Below are positions 35,117 through 41,875 of a stretch of DNA of 43,693 bases, in pieces. The stretch covers positions 1-43,693 of the forward strand of contig LNDR01000403.1 of assembly GCA_001464755.1 (NCBI GenBank), in the 5' to 3' direction. This stretch comes from Rhizobiales bacterium Ga0077524 (GTDB lineage: Bacteria > Pseudomonadota > Alphaproteobacteria > Rhizobiales > Hyphomicrobiaceae). The notes beneath the pieces are model-generated. The model was not told where the DNA came from. It saw nothing but the letters and a program-made list of their open reading frames with translations, and made no database searches. The number at the start of each line of letters is the position of its first letter. Position 1 is the first letter of the stretch. The position numbers were made by a program, and so were the translations under genes.

Positions 35117-37387
35117 TCACCGCGAGGGACATGTCAACGGCGCTGGTTCGGATGAATCGCTACTGCCCGCCTTCCGGGTGCCTCTCACGATACAGAGGAT
35201 GGTCTCAATCGCGGACCTGTTGCGCTCGGCGCGGGTCTCGAGCTGGTCTTGAGACGTATGCGCGGGGCTTGCGGTCGAGGTTGCCATCTCATGGCTAAGC
35301 CTCAGGGTCTCTGGCGGCATCACCTGGGTCGCAATCGAGTCCAGTGTCGTGCCTGAAATAGTCCAGCCAAGAAAGAAATCGTCACCGTAGTCGATTTGCA
35401 GAACAGAACGCTGGTGCAGTGCCTTGGCCGGATCGGCAAAGCGCTCTGCGATCCGCGTCACCTCGCGCGCCCCGATGCCGGCGCGGACGTTGAGCAGCGC
35501 CTCGAAGGGGACCCGGAAGTCGACGAAGACGTCGCTGCCCGGTGCATGGGGCCGCCGGTTGGTCGTCTCGCTGGTGAGCACGATCAGCCGGAGATCGACG
35601 TTCGAGTGATTCCCGGCTGCGTGCTTGCGCAAGTGACCGAAGAGCGCGCCGGCGACCACGGCGCCCGAGTTGTCGGCGTAGCCTCCGTCCACGAACGTGC
35701 GCTTCTGGTCGCCCGACGTCCGGATCAGCGGCGGCAGTACGAGGGGGAAGCGGGCACTCGCCACCGCCGCCTCCGTCACCGTGCTCGGATCGTCGAGGAT
35801 CGCATAAGGAGCATCGACAAAAGAAGTGATCTTGTGGTCACCGAGCCCTTCGAGGGAGAAGGGCGCGAAGGCGACGGTGTCGCCGTTCCCTGCGTCGGTC
35901 GTATTGAGGATGAGGGCGTAGCCGCGGCCCTCGTTCCAATGATCGGCTATCGTCTTCGAGTGGGCGCCCGGTCCCAAGCCATGGTTCAGGCTTTGCTCGA
36001 GCAGGTCGTCTCGGCGATTGATTTCAGGTAGCCGCGCATAGAGATCAGACCACCATTGCCGAGGCGTTTTCAACCACGACAGCGGCAGGAGATCACCGAG
36101 GAGCCTAACGGGTGTGCCTGCCAGCATCGCCAAGTCTCGTGCAAGCGTCCAGACGAGGTCGGGCACCATGACCGCGAGGACTGGCGACAAATGGTCGGCG
36201 GTGAGGACTTTCCTGGCTCTTGCCTCGTGCTTCCTGTCGGTCGCTGTGACCCCGCTGTAAAGTGCAGCTCCGACCGCACCTCCCGAGACGCCCGTGATCG
36301 CGAATACCCGGTCGGCGAACGCGGGCTGACTGTCGCGCATGGCAGCGAGGAACGTCGCAACCGCCGAGGCGGCGAAAATGCCGCCCCCTTCGGCCGCGAC
36401 GATGAAGGCTGGTCCGCTCGCTCGTTCGGGCCCCGACTTGATCCAACTGTCGAAGGAGGCTGCGACGGCCGCCGGACCGACCGCTCGTGCAACATCGGCC
36501 TGCTTGTGGCTACTGCCGGCACGCTGCGGCAGCAGCAACCAGTGGCAAAGGCCGAGCCCGATCGTTGCGAGGGTCCAGAGGACCAGCGCCGGAAGCGCCC
36601 AGCCGCGCGCCCTGAGCCAGATCCGTTGTACCGTCACGACCGCCAGGAACGCCGCGAGCAGCTGCAGCCCCGTCATGGCCAGGGGGCCGATCGTGCGGCT
36701 CCACTTGACGATGTAGTCGACCGGCAAGAACATCGGGATCAAGAAGATGACGGCTCCGGCCCAGTAGAAGATTTGCTGGCGGGAGAACTTTCTGAGGCGC
36801 GCCCAGTGGCGTGCGAGGTGGCGCCCGCCCCATAGCAGGACGGCAAGCGCCATGATGGCGATCATCGTGTAGACGAGGAGATCAACGGCACGGCGTTGCG
36901 CGTGCAAACCGTAGAGGGCCCAGCCCAAGCCTGCGAGGGGCAGTATCGCGCACGCCGTCGCGATGACCGGCCGCAAAGCTCGGATCCAGGCCGGCACCTG
37001 ATAGCGCGAGAGAGAGCCGAAGACCGCCGGGTGCCGCGTGCTCGTCTGCGACATGTAGTACGAAAAGCTCATCCAGCCGATCAGACAGAAGACGACCAGA
37101 CCGTTGACGTACTGGGCATTCTCCTCGGTCTCGACGATCAGCTGTACGATCTCGCGCATTTGCCCGTTTGTGGCCAGGACCAAGGCCGTGACGAAGCTGA
37201 ACAGAACCGGAAGCAGCAGCGCGATGCGGCTGAGCGGCAAGACGTGTCGGTGCCAGTTTTGCACCCACCACCGGCGGAAATTGAAGCCAAAAAGCCAGAC
37301 GGCCCAGGAGAAGGAGTCCCGCTCGGACGTCGGCGGCGCGGCGGCTGCAGGCGCGCTCCCCCGTGACGACGCTTTCGCCGCGGTCAT
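35117..37387 (-). CDS. multi-pass membrane protein with C-terminal patatin-like phospholipase domain
   Basis: The 756-aa product starts with an Ala/Ser-rich cytoplasmic stretch, then about seven hydrophobic helices (near 50-72, 93-112, 138-160, 167-187, 205-226, 234-254 and 263-286). A patatin domain follows (about 325-690). Its oxyanion motif is AAEGGGIFAA (331-340), the nucleophile Ser368 lies in GVSGGAVG, ASARFPLVLPP (543-553) is present, and the dyad Asp567 is in VDGGYADNSG. Such enzymes cleave acyl esters of phospholipids. Its ATG overlaps the stop of the NUDIX-macro gene (ATGA at 37384-37387), so the two are translated together. The lipase being anchored in its likely target, the membrane, suggests a tightly controlled toxic effector. 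Function is inferred. Confidence 0.9.
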   Translation of the reverse strand: MTAAKASSRGSAPAAAAPPTSERDSFSWAVWLFGFNFRRWWVQNWHRHVLPLSRIALLLPVLFSFVTALVLATNGQMREIVQLIVETEENAQYVNGLVVFCLIGWMSFSYYMSQTSTRHPAVFGSLSRYQVPAWIRALRPVIATACAILPLAGLGWALYGLHAQRRAVDLLVYTMIAIMALAVLLWGGRHLARHWARLRKFSRQQIFYWAGAVIFLIPMFLPVDYIVKWSRTIGPLAMTGLQLLAAFLAVVTVQRIWLRARGWALPALVLWTLATIGLGLCHWLLLPQRAGSSHKQADVARAVGPAAVAASFDSWIKSGPERASGPAFIVAAEGGGIFAASAVATFLAAMRDSQPAFADRVFAITGVSGGAVGAALYSGVTATDRKHEARARKVLTADHLSPVLAVMVPDLVWTLARDLAMLAGTPVRLLGDLLPLSWLKTPRQWWSDLYARLPEINRRDDLLEQSLNHGLGPGAHSKTIADHWNEGRGYALILNTTDAGNGDTVAFAPFSLEGLGDHKITSFVDAPYAILDDPSTVTEAAVASARFPLVLPPLIRTSGDQKRTFVDGGYADNSGAVVAGALFGHLRKHAAGNHSNVDLRLIVLTSETTNRRPHAPGSDVFVDFRVPFEALLNVRAGIGAREVTRIAERFADPAKALHQRSVLQIDYGDDFFLGWTISGTTLDSIATQVMPPETLRLSHEMATSTASPAHTSQDQLETRAERNRSAIETILCIVRGTRKAGSSDSSEPAPLTCPSR

Positions 37388-38787
37388 CGCGGACGCTCCG
37401 CCGCGACAAACTCGAGATGCTCGCCGGTATGCCGCTTCAACTCGTTCGTCAGCACGTCGAGCTGATACCTGTCATAGGCAAGGAAATAGACTTGGTTGAG
37501 TGTCGAGGTCGGGTTGCGCCGCATGTGATCTACAGCCTGATCCACCATCGCACGTGCGATCTCGGGAGGTTTGCGGCCACCCGAGCCGGCGCCCAGCAGG
37601 GGAAAGAGGATCGAGCGATAAGGCGACCATAGGAAGCGGTCGGGCCACCAGCGTGAGCGGTAGGCATTGAGATCGGCCGCCTGATCAAGCGATGCGGTGA
37701 CGCACTGGGCCGAGATTTTCGGGTCGGCGGAGAGCCCCTTGCCGAGCTGGCCGTAGACGGCCGCCGCATGGAAGATCTTGCGCACCTTGTGGGTCGCCAT
37801 GAGGCTTCCCGAGCCAGTCACGAGCACCGCCGCCGGCTTGACGAAGATCTCGCCGCCGAGGCGGGCCTTGAGCTGCTCGGCAATGGTGTCGCGGTAGATC
37901 GTGCCGTTCCTGTGCTTCTCGGCTCCGTAGTATCGGATCGTCGCCGAGATCGACGTGCCGAAGAACCGGTCCATGACCATGTCCGTGTTCTCGGAGTTCA
38001 CCCAGATGTCGATGCCGTCGATGTCGAGGATGTTGCCCGTCCAAATGCCGAGCACCCGTTTCTCTAGGTCCTGCTTCCTATCGTCCGCGCTGAACTTGAA
38101 CGTGGTCAGTCGCGGCATCCGGCCGGCCACGCCACTTCGTGATCGGCTCGCACCCACCGTCCGGAACCACTGCGCCGCGACCAGCAGCTTGGGGTCCCGG
38201 TAGAGGCCCCGGTCGATGTCCGCGAAGAGCTGCTCCGGTGAGACGAGGTGGGGACGGATGTCCTCGCCGTCTGCTCTCTTGGCGCCGCCAGGGCGCAGCG
38301 AGCCGTCGTCGTTTTGGCGGTCCTTCTCCTCGACCTCGACGAAGAAGATGTGGATGCGCTCGCTCGTCCAGCCAGGCGAGGCCTGGATCGTTGCAATATG
38401 TTCGAACCTTGCCGGCATCGCCGGGTCGTCCTTCGGCGGCAGCGTCAGGTCGTAGCCGGTCTCCTCGGCAAGTTCGCGACGGGCCGTTTCGCGCGCATTT
38501 TCGTGGCGCTCCACGCGCCCGGCGGGGATCTCCGTGATCCAGCCTTCCTGCGGGGAGTGGTGGCGCACCGTCGCGACCCGGAATTGCTCGACCAGGACCA
38601 GCTTGTCGAGCGTGCGGTCGTAGGCGAGCACAGCCGCCGCATCGCCGTGCACACAGACCTGATGTGTTTGCTTGCCGCTCGATGTGCCGTCATACCGGGT
38701 GAACTCGAAGTCGACGTCCTCGATCTTCAGAAAGCCGTCGTGGCGGAGCCGCCGATCGTTGACCTTGTAATCCCCATGCCCCGGCAC
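37384..38787 (-). CDS. NUDIX hydrolase - macro domain fusion protein
   Basis: The 467-aa product joins two ADP-ribose-related modules. The N-terminal half (about 40-210) is a NUDIX hydrolase of the ADP-ribose-pyrophosphatase type with a perfect Nudix box: Gly90, Glu96, then RRELAEETGY (103-112). The C-terminal half (about 244-455) resembles a macro domain: GNILDIDGIDIWVNSENTDM (251-270, with Asp260 and Asn264/Asn267 at the ligand-binding positions), VLVTGSGSLMATHKVRKIFH (321-340) and FPLLGAGSGGRKPPEIAR (395-412). The usual GGG loop is altered to FFGTS. The start is GTG 38787 with AGGGGG upstream. It overlaps the patatin gene by four bases. A role in sensing or removing an ADP-ribose-type nucleotide is inferred. 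Confidence 0.85.
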   Translation of the reverse strand: MPGHGDYKVNDRRLRHDGFLKIEDVDFEFTRYDGTSSGKQTHQVCVHGDAAAVLAYDRTLDKLVLVEQFRVATVRHHSPQEGWITEIPAGRVERHENARETARRELAEETGYDLTLPPKDDPAMPARFEHIATIQASPGWTSERIHIFFVEVEEKDRQNDDGSLRPGGAKRADGEDIRPHLVSPEQLFADIDRGLYRDPKLLVAAQWFRTVGASRSRSGVAGRMPRLTTFKFSADDRKQDLEKRVLGIWTGNILDIDGIDIWVNSENTDMVMDRFFGTSISATIRYYGAEKHRNGTIYRDTIAEQLKARLGGEIFVKPAAVLVTGSGSLMATHKVRKIFHAAAVYGQLGKGLSADPKISAQCVTASLDQAADLNAYRSRWWPDRFLWSPYRSILFPLLGAGSGGRKPPEIARAMVDQAVDHMRRNPTSTLNQVYFLAYDRYQLDVLTNELKRHTGEHLEFVAAERPR

Positions 38788-38850
38788 GACGCGCCCCCTG
38801 CAACAACTTGATGCGATGAGGCCAAACTATCCGAGGTGCTCGGGCTGGCT

Positions 38851-38875
38851 ATTATATGCACGGTGGGGAGCGCAA
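38851..38875 (-). promoter_or_regulatory. candidate promoter of the NUDIX-macro / patatin operon
   Basis: On the minus strand a perfect TATAAT (38851-38856 reversed) stands out in GC-rich DNA about 65 bases before the GTG start. The nearest -35-like TTGCGC (38870-38875) is only 13 bases away, so recognition may rest on the -10 box or an activator. Confidence 0.4.
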
Positions 38876-38933
38876 TTTTTCCGTGCGTTGATGCTCGTTT
38901 GCCTCAGTGTGCTTTCATGACGGCTCTCGTAAA

Positions 38934-38951
38934 GCACCTCACTTGAGGTGC
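38934..38951 (-). terminator. possible terminator at the end of the S9 peptidase gene
   Basis: A perfect 8-bp palindrome, GCACCTCA-ct-TGAGGTGC, overlaps the stop codon and is followed on the minus strand by TTT. The T-run and loop are short, so it is weak. Confidence 0.3.
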
Positions 38952-40861
38952 AGCGCCTTGCGCAGGAATGCGAGCTCGGCTTCGGCGACCTTGACGATTG
39001 TGTCCGCCTGGCGGAAGCCGTGGCCCTCGCCAGCGAACTCGTAAAGCTCCGTCAGGATGCTGCGCTCGCGCAACCGCTCGTGGATGAGGCGCGACTGTTC
39101 CGGCGGCACGACCTTGTCGTCGAGGCCCTGGAAGAGGATCAGCGGCGCGGTCATGCCGTCGATCAGCGTGAGCGGTGATCGCGCCACACAGGTTTTCTTC
39201 CAGGCCTTTGCTGTGGTGCCGAGCAGCCGGTGCAGGTAGCCGCCCTCGAACTTATGCGTCGACCCCATCAGCAGCGACAGGTCCGATATGCCGTAGTGGC
39301 TGCATCCGGCAGCGAACGTCGTCGTTGTGGCGAGCGCCATCAGCACGGTGTAGCCGCCTGCGCTGCCGCCCGCGATGGCGATGCGGCCGGGATCTGCGAG
39401 ACCTTCGGCGGCGAGGAACCTGGCGGCCGCCGCGCAATCGGCGACGTCGGCGATGCCCCATTGGCCGTCGAGCCGCTCGCGGTAGGCACGTCCGTAGCCG
39501 GTAGAGCCGGCGTAATCGACATCGAGAACGGCGAAGCCGCGGCTGGTGTAAAACTGCACACGAAGTGCGAGGCCCCGGCCCGCTTGCGAAGTCGGCCCGC
39601 CGTGGGCGAGCACAAGCGCAGGGGGAAGCGCGCCGCGCGGGCCGCGATGGGTGGCACTGGCGGGCGGGTAGTATTGCGCGAACGTGGTCTTGCGGTCGCC
39701 ACCGCGAAACGAGACGGTGCGGCCGACAGAGACGGCGGCAGGCTCGAGTTCGAGATCGGTGGCTGTGCGCAGGATGGCGGGTGATTTGCGCTTCTCGGGG
39801 ATGGCAACGAAGGCGGCGGGTGCCTTCGGGCGCCCGATCACGGTCGCGACGCCGCCGTCGAAGGTGGCAAGGCTGCCGATCGAGGCAGCGGCGATCGGGC
39901 GCACATCGACGGACGCCTTGCGCTGGTCCAGGCCGGTGACGATCACCAGCGAGGGCTCGTCGCCGACATGAGCGCTCGCGACGATCCGATCCGGTCCGGC
40001 AGCGACGAACGTGCGGGGCCCAAGGTTCCACATCGGCTGCCCGAGTTCGGTCTTCAGCCTGGTCAGGGCGCGCGTCGTCTCACCGTCCCACAGCATCAGA
40101 TTGCCGAAGCCGGTTTCATCGGAGAGAAACAGCAGCCGCCGGTCGTCGAGCCAGGCCGGCTGCATGGTGGCGACGCCGCTACCTCCGGCAATGCGCTGGG
40201 CACGGCCGACGCTGCCGTTCGGCTTCGCGGATGCAATGTAGAGCGCCGACTGGTCCCAGGGCATATCGGGCAAGTCCCAGCCGAGGAAAGCCAGGCGGGC
40301 CCCATCCGGCGACAAACGCGGAAAGGCGTAGAAATCGCGGCCCGTGACGAGCTCGGTGATGCGACCGCAGTGCTCGCCGTCAAGGCCGATGGCTGCAATC
40401 AGGTTTACGGGCTGGCCGTGGGTGTCGCCCTCCGGGTGGCGCTCGGCAACCGCGATCAGGCGATCACGGCCAGCGTCGAGGGCCATGTCGGCGAAGCGCA
40501 TGGTCGGCGCCTCGGTGATCCGCTCAGGTTTCTTGCCGGGTATCAGACGCCAGATGTCCTGGTCGTCGGCGTTGACGAAGTAAAGGGTGCCGTCGGCGAC
40601 CAGGAACTCCGCGCCGCCGTACTCGTGCACCTTGGAGCGCGCCGAGAACGGGGCCGGGAGCACGTCAGCGGGCTTGTCGTCTGTGCCGGGACGTAAGCGC
40701 ACGATAACCTGGCGGCCCTTCTCCTCGGGCCGACCCTCGGTCCAGTAGACATATGCGCCTTCGCCCTGGATGTGGCCGAAGCGTCGGGCTCCACGCGTCA
40801 GGTCGCGTGGGCGGATCGGGGACGGCCAATGGCCGAAGGGAGCTGTCATTTTGGCTGGCAT
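38939..40861 (-). CDS. S9 family (prolyl-oligopeptidase-type) peptidase
   Basis: The 640-aa product has an N-terminal seven-bladed beta-propeller-like region (about 20-380, repeats such as PRLSPDGARLAFLGWD) and a C-terminal alpha/beta-hydrolase peptidase domain (about 390-640). The latter has LVLAHGGPTSQ, YAGSTGYGRAYRERLDGQWG, the nucleophile in IAGGSAGGYTVL, the acid in QGLDDKVVPPEQS and the His in GEGHGFRQ. It resembles dipeptidyl/acylaminoacyl peptidases that act on short peptides. No signal peptide is seen, so it is probably cytoplasmic. The start may be 40861 or Met5 at 40849; neither has a clear ribosome-binding site. It lies 52 bases downstream of the AHSA1-like gene on the same strand. 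Confidence 0.92.
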   Translation of the reverse strand: MPAKMTAPFGHWPSPIRPRDLTRGARRFGHIQGEGAYVYWTEGRPEEKGRQVIVRLRPGTDDKPADVLPAPFSARSKVHEYGGAEFLVADGTLYFVNADDQDIWRLIPGKKPERITEAPTMRFADMALDAGRDRLIAVAERHPEGDTHGQPVNLIAAIGLDGEHCGRITELVTGRDFYAFPRLSPDGARLAFLGWDLPDMPWDQSALYIASAKPNGSVGRAQRIAGGSGVATMQPAWLDDRRLLFLSDETGFGNLMLWDGETTRALTRLKTELGQPMWNLGPRTFVAAGPDRIVASAHVGDEPSLVIVTGLDQRKASVDVRPIAAASIGSLATFDGGVATVIGRPKAPAAFVAIPEKRKSPAILRTATDLELEPAAVSVGRTVSFRGGDRKTTFAQYYPPASATHRGPRGALPPALVLAHGGPTSQAGRGLALRVQFYTSRGFAVLDVDYAGSTGYGRAYRERLDGQWGIADVADCAAAARFLAAEGLADPGRIAIAGGSAGGYTVLMALATTTTFAAGCSHYGISDLSLLMGSTHKFEGGYLHRLLGTTAKAWKKTCVARSPLTLIDGMTAPLILFQGLDDKVVPPEQSRLIHERLRERSILTELYEFAGEGHGFRQADTIVKVAEAELAFLRKALHLK

Positions 40862-40913
40862 GTCGCGACGCTATCAGAGTGGGACCTGCGCGCCAGCGCG
40901 GCGTGTGACAGCG

Positions 40914-41396
40914 CTAGGACGCGGACGCCACATACCGCGCCAGCTTGTCCATCGTCTGATACCCCAATTCAACCGCGCCGAAGCCAATCGTTGCGTCGCG
41001 CTGCTCCTTGCTCGGGTGGAGCTGGCGGAGTGTCACGACCGTCTTGCCATCCTCCTGGGCATCGAAAGTGACGGTGACGCGAAAGCGCTCGGGCGCGTCG
41101 TCCTCATCAGGGCCGTGGTCGAAGACGAGGCGCGCGGGCGCATCCGAATCGAGAAAGGCGATTCGATTGCCGTATCGCGTGCCATCAGGGCCGACGTAGT
41201 CGAACCGCCATCGGCCGCCGGGGCGCACGTCTGCCTCGCGGCTCTCGACCACGAAGCCTTCCGGGCCGAACCACCGCACAAGATGATGCGCCGCGGCCCA
41301 CGCCTGGAACACCTGCTCGCGCGGCGCCGCGACCACGATCGCTAACACGATCTCGCGGTCGAGGGCCCAGGTCCCCAGTGCTTCGCGGGTGGACAT
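40914..41396 (-). CDS. AHSA1/SRPBCC domain protein
   Basis: The 160-aa product fits the AHSA1-like SRPBCC (START-fold) family, which forms a hydrophobic ligand-binding groove: REIVLAIVVAAPREQVFQAW, HLVRWFGPEGF, GGRWRFDYVGPDG, FLDSDAPARLVFDHG, VTVTFDAQEDGKTVVTLRQL, and a C-terminal helix GYQTMDKLARYV. Bacterial members are often paired with an ArsR regulator, but none is adjacent. ATG 41396 is chosen because CGGAG lies 9 bases upstream; a longer frame to 41471 is unconserved. A palindrome at 41508-41525 may be its operator. The ligand is unknown. Confidence 0.9.
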   Translation of the reverse strand: MSTREALGTWALDREIVLAIVVAAPREQVFQAWAAAHHLVRWFGPEGFVVESREADVRPGGRWRFDYVGPDGTRYGNRIAFLDSDAPARLVFDHGPDEDDAPERFRVTVTFDAQEDGKTVVTLRQLHPSKEQRDATIGFGAVELGYQTMDKLARYVASAS

Positions 41397-41507
41397 GATC
41401 GAATACTCCGTCGGTCGTGCGGGAACGGACGGTCCGGTCGGTGCTGGAGACGGCCGAACGCTGCGGCGCACCTACCACGTCGCCGGCCCGTCGTCCTCTC
41501 GCTGCAG

Positions 41508-41525
41508 TGCAAATTTCCATTTGCA
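41508..41525. promoter_or_regulatory. operator-like palindrome
   Basis: A perfect inverted repeat, TGCAAAT-ttcc-ATTTGCA, lies about 110 bases before the AHSA1-like start and overlaps the -35 box of the candidate gltB promoter. The size and symmetry suit a dimeric repressor such as an ArsR-type protein, but the regulator is not identified. Confidence 0.4.
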
Positions 41526-41548
41526 GTCGCCGATAGGTCAGTTATCCT
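41521..41548 (+). promoter_or_regulatory. candidate gltB promoter
   Basis: TTGCAG (41521-41526), a 16-base spacer, then TATCCT (41543-41548). This would give a 5' leader of about 320 bases to gltB. The match to consensus is modest. Confidence 0.3.
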
Positions 41549-41875
41549 GTCCTTTACGTGGTTTGACTGCCGAAGCCACGCCCCGGTTGCTCGCGCCGAA
41601 CACTGTCGGCAACGAGATCGTGCGGGCGGCGCAGACCACAATTTGAGGGAAGAAGACGGGCCAGGCTCGCAACGCACCGTCCACGCCTCCGACACGCGCT
41701 GTCCGATCCGGCAGACAGCGCTGTCCGGTCGCGGGCATCGGGGGAAAATCGTTGCATGCCGGCGCGTTCCGACGCATGTGCGACGCAATCGCCAGGCGGT
41801 CCGGTTCGGATCGCATGGACGGACGCGGCGCGGGGGCCACGAGCACGGATCGAGACGATCCGCGAGGACAAAGCC

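Larger units (their letters stand above)
41397..41875. other. divergent intergenic region, AHSA1-like gene / gltB (479 bases)
   Basis: No gene was found. Seen here are a palindrome (41508-41525) and a promoter-like pair for gltB (41521-41548), in a locally AT-richer patch at 41500-41570. The remainder is GC-rich with no recognisable sites, and no sigma-54 (-24/-12) promoter was seen ahead of gltB. Confidence 0.5.

Noticed and set aside
34686..38787. HPF/RaiA gene as a third member of the NUDIX-macro/patatin unit
   Set aside because: It is on the same strand but 116 bases downstream with its own ribosome-binding site and an ordinary stress role. There is no overlap or shared motif to support membership.
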